In this document: piece by piece, positions 10,143 to 19,593 of the stretch
Position numbering within the stretch: the stretch's first letter is position 1
Layout of the letters: every line of letters starts with the position of its first letter
NCBI GenBank assembly: GCA_037447655.1
Contig: JBBHKE010003104.1
Coordinates: 287,772 to 351,771, forward strand
Origin: Zygnema cylindricum
Lineage: Eukaryota; Streptophyta; Zygnematophyceae; Zygnematales; Zygnemataceae
Direction of reading: 5' to 3'
DNA: 64,000 nt
Notes under the pieces: model-generated
What the model was told of the DNA's origin: nothing
What the model saw: only the letters and a program-made list of their open reading frames with translations
The model's database searches: none
Made by a program: the position numbers and the translations under genes

Positions 10143-11032
10143 TCAATATAAATAATACTTGAGTTGTTGACGATCGAAAATGGTCAAAGGTCCTCGCAAC
10201 ACATCACGCTTCCGCCAATCAGCTCCTGCAGACAATGCTTGAACACTTGGACTCCCTCTCCTAAGCTCTATGGTGCTTTCTTTCACTAAAATCATTCCCA
10301 CTGTGTCATCCCAATTCCAATTGCTATCACCTATGTCCTGCAATCGATTAATGATTCTCATACTCTTCAAGTAGTTTCATCATTAATGTGTTCACTCTTT
10401 GTCTCTCAGACCATGAGTTACCCGCACTCTCTAGCTCTCCAAATAATGCTCCTAAATCATTGCAATAATTATTCATGCTTCCTCCCTTATAAGTATAAGC
10501 TGCAATCTTGTTTTCAGCCAACAGTTGTTGCTGCAATGATCCACTCTTATACTTGTTAACTAGTGATACCGAAATCTGAGATGAAGATTTGACTTGCATA
10601 AGGGAAATGGCAATGCCTTTTGCTACACTTTTTAGAATTAAGCGCTTAGCAACCTTGTCTTTGTAGTTCCACTTTTCATACTCCGATCTTTCGATTTGAA
10701 CCCTTGTCGCCGTTGATGGTGGTGCTGCTGCCGGTATCGCCTTTGGCAATGGTGTCACTTGAGTTGCAACTCCTCCCATTTCTCCTTCCATGAGAATCTC
10801 CTCTCCTTCCTCGTCTTCATCCTCAGTAATGGTGGCAGCTGTTCTACCTACTGTAGAGGCATAGGTGCCAAAAAAACGCGTTCCTCCAAACCCAGGTGGA
10901 GGTGGGCATCGAATTTGTCCAGACACTATGCCCCCTAGATGGTTTTCAAATAGTTCTCCCTCCGTCATCATTTCCTAATAAATAAAGTCTGATCCATCAA
11001 ATATGGGCACCCTAGAGGGTGGGCCCATAACC
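10143..11032 (-). pseudogene. Copia gag (UBN2-like), element L1, truncated
   Basis: Minus-strand coding starts in the LTR (METTEFQ...) and reads through the primer site into MGPPSRVPIFDGSDF, then meets a stop before the long frame 10971-10348. That frame has gag helices including SLQQQLLAENKIAAYTYKGG, a counterpart of the QLxxxKxxxYVYKGG block seen in elements C, D and E. A frame shift near 10350-10370 leads to MILVKESTIELRRGSPSVQALSAGADW, the conserved block before the zinc knuckle. The sequence ends at about 10143 without zinc knuckle or pol, so the element is 3'-truncated. Gag would form the particle; this copy cannot. Related to but distinct from gags further right. Confidence 0.8.
11018..11032 (-). 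other. Primer-binding site, anticodon-loop type
   Basis: On the minus strand reads GGTTATGGGCCCACC directly after the LTR end GAATTCCA. Complementary to the anticodon arm of initiator Met-tRNA, not to a tRNA 3' end. Drosophila copia is the known precedent for priming by an internal tRNA-iMet fragment. Confidence 0.75.
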
Positions 11033-11918
11033 TGGAATTCTGTGGTCTCCATTGACCCAGAGAATGAGCAACCCATGTAAAGCCTCTAGGATAATATTTG
11101 CCCCTTCTACTTTCCCGATGAATAAGCGCCACCCAGGCACACAAGTATTCTGGCCACTCTCACCCGTGTGAGGACAAGACTCCTCGAGTAAAACGCAAAA
11201 AGAATCATTGATTTTAAGTTATGGCTGTTCAAAGATGACCTTTATAGTTTCAAGCTCTCTTAGAGAGAGGTACCTTAATTTCACTAAGTCTTGGTTTGCC
11301 TACTTACGACTGCCTACTACCAAACCCTAGTCCAATAGAAACACTATATAGTACAAGAAGGTACACTATGCGATGTACTTATTGTATGGCCATTGTACGA
11401 CATGGCTTTCAAAGTGACGCCTGTCAAAACAAGAGCCATGGTTCCTCCATCATCTTCTCCGGTGTCCAATAGTATGGTGCCACGTAGCCTCGCGTGACGC
11501 TATCCCCAAAAGCCGCCGAAAGCTTATAGCGGGTGGCGGCTGAAATTGTGGTCGTCCTATCATTTGTCTTTATGCGGCTTCGATTCGCTTCCATGCATGA
11601 ATTGATTAATGCGTGTTTTCGTTAGTCTGCTGTAAATTAGTCTGTTTATGAAATAGATGAATATGCGTGAAACTTAGTACGCATATCATTTCGCTAGTGC
11701 CTTAATGGATAAGGCTCAGGTCTAAGTAGCAGTCTGTAAACCCCGGTTCAAATCCGGCTAAAGGCAATATTTTGCTACAAATAGTAAAATACCTTGTAAT
11801 TCATATTACCTCCTTCTATATGACGCGGCAGCCATGGCGTGCCTTTGGTTCTCTCTTTCTCTCTCTTTACATTCTAACTAAAATATAAAAGTGAACTATT
11901 AATTACCTCTTTTCAACA
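11033..11918 (-). repeat. 5' LTR of element L1
   Basis: Lower end TGGAATTC next to the primer site; upper end inferred at CAACA (11914-11918), giving TG...CA limits and about 886 bases. It shares the layout of the other LTRs: an R/U5-like segment with AAAGAATCA and GTTATGGCTG, a GTAC patch (11350-11400), GTGCCACGTAG (11480), a tRNA-like module and the GGCAGCCATGG motif near the upper end. The upper limit is less certain than the lower. Confidence 0.65.
11698..11766 (+). other. tRNA-like module in LTR of L1 (Arg-tRNA-like)
   Basis: A 69-base segment, antisense to the element, with box A-like TAATGGATAAGGC and box B GGTTCAAATCC. The T-arm is CCGG-TTCAAAT-CCGG. The two termini TGCCTT and AAGGCA pair perfectly. 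The D-arm wording resembles Arg-tRNAs, but the anticodon stem is poor and its loop too long, so this is probably not a working tRNA. It may keep an RNA polymerase III promoter. Confidence 0.6.
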
Positions 11919-12146
11919 ATTGAAATGGGTTTAGGGTCAAAGTAGCCGCTGAATTTAAGTCGTACGTCTGTATAAAGTACTAATAGTGGTTTGGTACCCA
12001 TTTTGGTTCGTTTCGTACGATTTTTAGTACGAAACGTCATAATTCAAATTTGTACATTTCGTAGGTAGTTTCACAAGTTAAATTTGCGACGCACGATTGT
12101 GCGAAGTCTCGTTTCGATTTGACTATGGTAATGAAACCATAGTCAA

Positions 12147-13001
12147 ATGGAATTGGATGCAATTTACTTTGACTATGGTAATGAAACCGGTGATGTTTTT
12201 CCGGTTCTTAACCTTACACTTGATTCGGTGAGTAGTGAAGGAAATTTAGAGAAAGAGTGGATTATTGATACGGGGGCATCTCACCATGTTTGCACGGATG
12301 CTACCTTGTTTGATGACATGAGGGAACTTACGGTTCCAAAGTTTATTACGGTAGCAAGCGGCCATATCATTTCGGTTGATACGGTTGGCACGGTTCGGCT
12401 TGATCTTCTTTCATGGGATATTAATGGGAAGGAGAAATCGACGGAGTATAGTCTTCAAAATACTCTTTACATTCCGGACGGTTCGGTTAATTTGTTAAGC
12501 GTTCCACAAATCCAAAAGAGTGGTGGAAGTTTACTTGCGAGAGGTGATCAATCTATTGAGATTTGGAATGAGGAGGGGAATGTAATTGGAGAAGGAGTTG
12601 TAACGGATGCGAATCATAGTCGGCTCTTATGGAGGAGGCCGAAATCTAAAGTTCCCACCGAGGGAATTTCACACCAAATTTCGGAGTTGAAAGGTGATCT
12701 TACCTTATGGCATCATCGAATGTGTCACACATCCAAGGTAAGTTTGCATAAGATGATTCATCATTCTTCGGTGAGGGGTTTGGACCTCGCATCCGGTGAG
12801 AAGGTGAATGGATGTGGAGGATGTAGCAAAGGACGTCAAATTCGGAAATCCCATTCGAATAAAGACATCAAGCATCGAGCTCAAAGTCCTTTGGAGGTTG
12901 TTCACATCGATCTTTGTGGACATATTAAACTCGAGACAATTGGAGGTAACAAGGTTACTTTGGTGATTGTTTCTCTCGGAAGTCATGGGTGTATTTATTG
13001 A
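12147..13001 (+). pseudogene. CP1 protease and GAG-pre-integrase
   Basis: Frame of 284 codons. The retropepsin active site is intact at residues 41-43 (WIIDTGASHHVC), so a normal aspartic protease for polyprotein cleavage was encoded. The pre-integrase zinc motif follows: LWHHRMCHTS near residue 190 and CGGC near 224. The first integrase Asp is in VHIDLCGHI. The frame then breaks at about 12975, where the usual VIVDGFSR wording is shortened by a small deletion and translation drifts to a stop at 13001. The integrase continues in the overlapping frame from 12989. The start codon shown is only the first ATG; the true polyprotein started in gag, which is absent. Confidence 0.85.
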
Positions 13002-14002
13002 AAAATAAATCGGATGCATTTAAAAAATTTAAAGAATGGCATGTAATGGCCGAAAGGCAAATTGATAAGAAGCTTAAGTCCATTCGTTCGGACAATGGAG
13101 GGGATTTTTTTGTTTTTGAGGGGTATTATAAGGAGTGGGGGATAAGGCATCAATTCACGGCGCCTTATTCTCCGGAGTCAAATGGAGTGGCCGAGAGAAA
13201 AAATCGTACCTTACAAGAAATGGTCCGTGCGATGGTTCATAGCTCCGGACGAGAGATGTTTTTGTGGGGAGATGCAATCCTTACGGCAAATTACATTTGT
13301 AACCGAAGACTCACTTTGGTTTCCGAAAGTAAAACACCGGAGGAATTGTGGAGTGGTTTAAAACCAACGGTTCATCATTTGAGAATTTGGGGATGTCATG
13401 CCACGGTTTATGTGGAATTAATTAAGAGGAAGGGGAAATTTGCGCCAAAGAGTTGGCCGGGAATTTTTATTGGATATAGTGCGAAGGGGAATTTATACCG
13501 AGTATATGATCCGGCTCGTCACACCGTGGAGGAATCTCCGAATGTGGATTTTCATGAGGATCTCAAATCCGCCATGAAATCCGTTGGGAAATTTAAAGAA
13601 AATTTGGATTTTTATGAGGAGAGTGAAATTGAGAATTTTCTATACATTGGGGATTCAAATTCCGATGAGGAATCGAATGTGAAAACTAAAAATAAAAAAA
13701 TGAAGAAATCGGTTGAAATTGAATTTGAAAGAAATAGTAACTTATCTTTGGATTCTCGAGTGACTTCGGACATTCTGAAATCTCAAAGCTCTAAATCGAG
13801 TTCTAAATTGAGTGAGACCGATATTGAAATTGAATCCGAGGAAGAGAAAGAGGAAAAGGAGGAGGAGCAAGTTATTAGGAGGAGCTCTCGGATTACAAAG
13901 GGGAAGAAATCGGAGAAACTCACTTACGATCGAAAAGGGGAAAATGCATCTAATTCGCATTATTTTTTTTTCGATGCTAAGAAGACGGAGTTTCTTTTGT
14001 AA
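12989..14002 (+). pseudogene. CP1 integrase catalytic core and C-terminal region
   Basis: Frame of 337 codons continuing the integrase after the frameshift. Residue 35 is the second catalytic Asp (IRSDNGGDF), and the Glu of NGVAERKNR lies near residue 69, so the remaining DDE residues are present. The GKKR-like downstream segment includes HLRIWGCHATVYV and FIGYS, typical of copia integrase C-termini. Residues 215-310 form a low-complexity acidic linker (EEEKEEKEEEQ) between integrase and reverse transcriptase. A stop at 14000-14002 precedes reverse transcriptase by one short gap. The enzyme would insert the cDNA; this copy is split from its N-terminal zinc domain. Confidence 0.85.
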
Positions 14003-14019
14003 CAATCACTAACGGAAAT

Positions 14020-15010
14020 ATGACCGGCGACCCTCAATCTTATGTTCAGGCTAGGAGGTCGGTTGATTTGGAGAGTAAGTGGAAATCGGCGTGGGAGAAA
14101 GAATTTAAATCGGTGGTTGATAATCAAACGTTTGAGGAAGTGAAATTATCGGAGGGGAAAAAGGCGATTGATGCAAAATGGGTCTTTAAGACCAAAACTG
14201 GAGCTTTAGGTGAAATAATTAAGTACAAGGCGAGACTTGTATGTAAGGGATTCCAACAACGTGAGGGAATCAATTTTAAGGAGACTTATGCTCCCGTGGT
14301 GAAGTTCGATTCATTGCAGATTATTATCGCACTTGCAGCGATGAGGAAGAAGTACGTACATCAAATGGATGTGGAAACCGCGTTTTTAAATGGTGAGTTG
14401 GAGGAAGAGGTATATATGAAGGTGCCGGAAGGGATGTCTCTTTTGCAAGAAAGAAATGTATAGCGTTTGCGAAAGTCGTTGTATGGTTTGAAACAGGAGC
14501 CGCGCACTTGGTATTTGAGACTTCATCAAGTACAATTGAAGTTTGGATCTGAACGGACTACGTCCGGTCAAAAGTTTACGTGAAAGGTGAAGGAGTTGAC
14601 CAAATCAATTTTTTTGTTTATGTGGATGATTTCTTGATGGCATGCGACAAGTTAGAGCGCATTAATGAGTTGAAACGTTATCTTGGATTACATTTCAATG
14701 TAAAAGATCTTGGAGAGGTACGATATATTTTGGGGATTGAAGTGATACGCGACAAAGAGGGGAACATTAAATTGAGTCAAGCTCAATATTGTAAGGAGAT
14801 TTTGGAGAGATTCGGTATGACTGACACAAAACCGCTTTCTACACCGTTGGATACAAATCTACATATTCGCAAGTTTGAGGAAGAAGATTCTGTCGACGTG
14901 CCATATCGAGAGGTAGTTGGTTCACTTATGTACCTTAGCGTTGGTACTCGTCCAGATGTTTTGACCGCGGTTTCTATCGTCAGCCGTTATTGTCACGCCA
15001 AAGAAGGCCC
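14020..15010 (+). pseudogene. CP1 reverse transcriptase
   Basis: Two frames. 14020-14463 holds the fingers/palm start: AKWVFKTK, YKARLVCKGFQQ, TYAPVVKFDS and QMDVETAFLNGELEEEVYM (first catalytic Asp in QMDVETAF). A TAG at 14461-14463 interrupts just before RLRKSLYGLKQ. Between about 14525 and 14580 sequence is lost or shifted. The second frame from 14580 has the catalytic YVDD (FFVYVDDFL, about 14619-14630), then LKRYLGLHFNVKDLGE, YILGIEV and SRPDV-type VGTRPDV near 14950. All catalytic Asp residues remain but the stop and shift make it inactive. Confidence 0.9.
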
Positions 15011-15556
15011 ATTGGGAGGCCGTATGACGTATCTTTCGACTTGGTTGGTACGATTGATTTTGGACTTTTGTTTACCTCTAACAAAAATTCATTGGAGTGT
15101 GTTGGGTATTGTGATGCGCATTGGGGCGACGATTTGGATTCAAGTAAGTCCACGTATGGGTACGCATTTATTTTTGGAGGAGCCGCGATCTCGTGGAGTT
15201 CTAGGATACAACCTACGGTTGCGTTGAGTTCCACATAATGTGAGTATATGGCTACGTGTCATGCAGCTAAGGCTTCAATCTGGATTACGGAGATGTTACG
15301 TGAGTTAATTGTTCCTATTGGTTGTATGACAATTTATTTTGACACCATGGGTTCAATGGCTTTGGCGAAAAATCCAGTGTTTCACAAGAGGACAAAACAT
15401 ATCAGGATCCAATGGCATTTTGTAAGAGATTTGGTTACAACGAACGAGATTGTGTTTTCGTACGTACCGTCAAAAGAGGAGGCGGCAGATTTGTTGGCGA
15501 AAGCTGCCACACATGATTTATTTGAGAGGGGACGACCGAAACTTGAATTGTTTTGA
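14990..15556 (+). pseudogene. CP1 RNase H
   Basis: After a frameshift near 15010, the frame reads GTIDFGLLFTSN, then GYCDAHWG (catalytic Asp), STYGYAFIFGGAAISW and ALSST. A TAA at 15236-15238 replaces the codon just before CEYMA, in the block that normally reads STEAEYMA, so the catalytic Glu region is damaged. It resumes as EYMATCHAAKASIW, YFDTMGSM (third acidic position), HIRIQWHFVRDLV and EEAADLLAKA, ending LELF at 15556. RNase H removes the RNA template during cDNA synthesis. One nonsense and one frameshift lesion. Confidence 0.9.
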
Positions 15557-15589
15557 GGAGTTTGGCGATTCCGACAATATGAGGGGGAC

Positions 15590-16253
15590 TGTTGAGATAT
15601 TGTTGTTTCGCGATATTTTTGCGAAGCGTCATACCAACATTTGTTTGTTTGACGCGAAGTGTCGCGTCATCATACAAAAAGTACTGTCGTTTCACGACGG
15701 TACTTTTGATATCCGCGAACGAAATGTTCTATTTTGTTTCACGTCACTTTATGTTTTCGTGCGCAAGTGTTTCAGTTTGCGTGCAGGTGTGTTCGTGGAG
15801 CGACACGTGTTTAAGTCAACGTTTGGAGTTAGTCGTTCGAAGGAAGAAAGCGTTTGCTACTTTCTTCGTGGAACTAATACTTGCAGTGTGCACAGTCCGC
15901 TAGGGAAAGACTTCGTCGCTACGCTAAGTTCTGCTTGTTTTATCTTGTTGTCTCTTAGTGCTGAGTAGCGGGTATATAGGCAACAATGTACATGTGCAGA
16001 TTAATGAATTATATGATCTATCTATCTTACATGATTGAATCATAGAGGATTTGATATTAAAGTAAGAGGTTATTTAAAGAGGATAAAGAAGAGAGAGAAG
16101 AGAGAGGAGAGATGTTGTAAAGAGGCTTCGGCCAAGAACACTTATAAATCTTTTTGGCTGAATATTCCTCTTGTCTTTTATGAGCTTCCGCTGTGTAATG
16201 ATTTATGTTTTGTGAATTATTTTGAGTGAATCTCTTTTGCTTAAGATCCTACA
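15590..16253 (+). repeat. 3' LTR of CP1
   Basis: Starts TGTTGAGATATTG right after the purine tract GAGGGGGAC (15581-15589) and is judged to end at CCTACA near 16253. A TATA-like GGTATATAGGC lies at about 15969. No partner LTR exists in the window, so the right end rests only on the usual TG...CA rule. Confidence 0.6.
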
Positions 16254-16766
16254 ATAATTACTACATGTCGCATGACATTCACATAATAATATGATATATT
16301 TGTGGAAACACGGTATAAAATGCATATTTAGCACTTCGCAATAATGTACGATGTATGAAAAATCCAATAATTAAGATTTGTCGCGTTCCCTAAGATTTGC
16401 GAAATGAATGGTGTTACTACCGTGTCAGATTTGCGACACTAATAGTAATGTCATGTACTTCCACGATACCAAAGAGTACAAAGTACAATAATGTTCAATT
16501 GTATGGACAGTACAAAATTTTCATTTTTTTTCGTTTTTTGCTTGACCGACCGTAGCCGACTTTTTTTTTCTGGTGAATCAACCGACAGCAACCGCCCTGC
16601 CCCCAAAATTTTGCAACCGAACCCGTTCCGCAACCGGCGCTGGCTATCGGTTAACGGTTGGACACGGTTTCGGTTGACCGTTTGCGACCTCTGACTCGTA
16701 TTGACGGCGCTTTCTGCGGTTTCGAAACCATATTCTGTTGGCGGTACGGCATAATGTTTCGTTAAG
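16254..16766. other. Intergenic sequence upstream of the LOR gene
   Basis: No coding frame of interest. Words such as GATTTGCGACACTAATAG and GTCATGTACTTCC resemble material around 12060-12110, on the other side of CP1, and could be old flank. Confidence 0.3.
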
Positions 16767-17040
16767 GGCCATCAACTTACTGTGCGCCACGTTTGTCAAA
16801 CCGAGCCCACTTCAAAAGTTACACGGCCGGTGCGATCAGGACAACATTACCCGATCGCTGAGGTCCGTCCAAGAGACAAAAAACGCTACGTCAAAACGGG
16901 TCATCAACTGACTTCGCGCCACGTTTGTCGAACTGGGTCCACTTTAGAAGTTACACGGTTGCTGCGGTCGGCCGGTCAATCCGTACTCCGAGCAATCCGT
17001 ACTGCTGAAAGTCCTTACTGCGTACAAATAGCGCGGACAA
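16767..17040 (+). repeat. Two-copy ~133-bp repeat in the LOR promoter region
   Basis: The block from 16767 (GGGCCATCAACTTAC, GCGCCACGTTTGTCAAAC, AAAGTTACACGG) recurs from about 16900 (GGGTCATCAACTGAC, GCGCCACGTTTGTCGAAC, AGAAGTTACACGG). Similarity is roughly 80-85 percent by eye. Both copies include CCACGTTTGTC. Confidence 0.6.
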
Positions 17041-17108
17041 CTCGCTTTTCGAAGCAGCAACCAGGGTCAAAAATTTGTATAGAAAATATTCTTCTCTCAT
17101 TTCTCCAA

Positions 17109-17111
<3 letters not shown>

Positions 17112-17141
<30 letters not shown>
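17112..17141 (+). repeat. (CT)n microsatellite in the LOR 5' leader
   Basis: About 15 uninterrupted CT units, ending roughly 65 bases before the LOR start codon. CT-rich leaders are common in plant genes and this one may lie in the 5' UTR. Confidence 0.85.
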
Positions 17142-17144
<3 letters not shown>

Positions 17145-17205
17145 CCCCGCTTTCACTCTCGAAGCACTCTTCTTGGTCTCTCTCTCCTCCTTCTCCTCCC
17201 CAACC

Positions 17206-19524
17206 ATGTCTTCTCACCCACCTCCTCCTCCTCCACGCCAGGATGTCATTTTGTTCGGTCCTTCGTACGTTCTTCCACATGAAACGAATATAGTGCTACA
17301 AGAAAAATGCTGCATGTCGGGAATCGATATGGATATCAAGGACGTGACGGGAGTCTTCCATTTTAAACTGAAATCAAAGTATTTGTTCTAACTTTTGACC
17401 GTTATGCTTGGCACCTTTTTCCCCTTTGATACGGAGAAGTACTTGTTCTAAATTCGAGCCGCGTCGCTTGTCGATTTTGTTGTTCAAATTTTGAAAAGCT
17501 GACGCGAAGTACATCGTGAATCGCTGTTACGTTTTTTTCGCTTATTAAAATATATTATTTCCGTGCGCACTTGTCGGATTGTTAATCTGATGGTTGAGAT
17601 TGGAAGTTAAGATTCTCACCTTCAAATTGGCGGTCTCCAATCGAAAATCGGACATGTGTGCTAGGAGAAAAAACGTTTCAAGTGGCGGAAAAAAAATCAA
17701 CATTCAGAGCGATATGTGTTGTAGTTAGTGTTGTGTATCGGTAAAAAAATTATCGCGAGAGCACCGATACCGATAGTTATCGGTTATCGAACGGTCAGTG
17801 GTCCCGGTATATCGGTCTGAGACCAACAAATTCCATATCGGCGATATCTTTTTAAAATATATAGTACGCATACTATAGTACCATATTAAGTTATTATATA
17901 CCGTATTTTATTATTTACATTATATAGCATGGCATGCCACGTATACGAATCTGTTCCGCAGCACATAAAACGTAGACAAATTATAAATAATAGCTTATAG
18001 TTCTAAAACTATACTACCGAAACGAAAAAAATAAAACACATTATAAATTTGTGAATCACAACTCTTCGGAAAAAAGACGAACAAGCGTATAGACGAACAC
18101 ATCTGTCAGACTGCCGCCATTTACAGCCACCATATTTTTGAACCTACTACAACCAGGCAGCACATATTTGAGGAAAAAATAGTTTTTTGTAAAATATTAA
18201 AAAACTAAATTATATATTTATTCATTCTAATGGATTATCAGGAAATTGTAGGAGGAGAGGAGGATGGGACACAGATTTTTGATGAGGAGGTAGAAGAGAT
18301 TCAAAATGTCAAAGAATTAGAGAACTAAAAAAAAATTAAGGAGGAATGCAAACATGCTAAAAAAGCCATTCCGAAAGGAGCAGTATCAAAAGTATGGCAG
18401 CATTTTAGGATAGTGCACGATGGCAGCATTTTAAGATAGTGCACGATGACAGGCATTTAGATAAGGCATTTTGTAATCACTGTGACATGAAATTTAAAAC
18501 ATTGATAATTTAAAAATTGGATTTTGCAAAATGTGACATGGCAGATTTTTAGAGATTCAGATTTTAAAAGGTAGGAATTGCATAATTTTGAAATTTTCAA
18601 TAGGGTGGATTCGGAAATTTAAAACTTTGATAATTTAAAAACTGGATTTGGCAAGATGTGAAGTAATTAGAATTTGGGAATTCAATTTTTAACATTATGA
18701 CATTTATTTCATTATTTATGTTGGTGAATCGAGGCATCGGAGACTTGTATGTTAACGCCTCTAAGCTGGACTAGAAATACGACTAAGAAATATCAAATAT
18801 ATCTTAAGTAATGCCATTTACCGAATCAATGTATATGGAATCTGCGATAAAACGTCATAATCGTCCAAATTTTAAGTTATGCATGTATTTTGCCCGACCT
18901 TATTTCATTTTTTTGTAAAATGGACTGAAATGCATTAACTTAACCCGCAACAGTCAAAAGGACATTGAGGAAGGGTATGGGAGCGTGGAAAACCCCCTTG
19001 AATTGTAAATAATGAAGGAAAAATCGCGATTTTTTACCGAAATCGGGGGGAAGGGGGTCCGCGACGCGTCCGGGGAATATGACGTACAGTTGAGTATACT
19101 GGCCATACAATTATATGTACGGTCCGTACATATATCGCCGATAGTTATCGATATCGGTGTTATCGCCGATAAATACCGATAAATATCGGTTATTTATCGG
19201 CGATAACACCGATAACGATATATCATACCAATATATCGATTATCGGGTACCCGAAAAAAGGTCCATATCGGTTATGGGCAAATCCTTACCGAAACACAAC
19301 ACTACTTGTAGTTGTAAATTTTGAGGCTTTCACATTTTGATCACTTTTATAGTACCTTTTTCCCCTTTCTGACTGTTTTCTAGAATTACGTTTTTTTGTT
19401 TTTGCTATTCTATTATGGTAGCACTTTTATATGGATTTCGTCTTTGTAATTATCTTTATAAAATCTCTTTTCACCTTAAAAATAAAAAAATAAATGGATA
19501 AATTCAAGTGTTTGATACATACAT

Positions 19525-19593
<69 letters not shown>

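Larger units (their letters stand above)
12147..16253 (+). mobile_element. Copia element CP1, 5'-truncated, inactive
   Basis: Ordered copia pol domains (protease, pre-integrase, integrase, reverse transcriptase, RNase H) followed by a purine tract (ATGAGGGGGAC) and a 3' LTR. Gag and the 5' LTR are missing; the left edge lies near 12118-12190, where a 21-base word TTTGACTATGGTAATGAAACC occurs twice. The coding region has at least four frame lesions. It belongs to a different lineage from elements A-J: its protease, integrase and RNase H wording is closer to CP2. Confidence 0.9.

Noticed and set aside
11918-11975. 25S rRNA start because of CCGCTGAATTTAAG
   Set aside because: Only about 15 bases resemble the rRNA; surrounding sequence does not.
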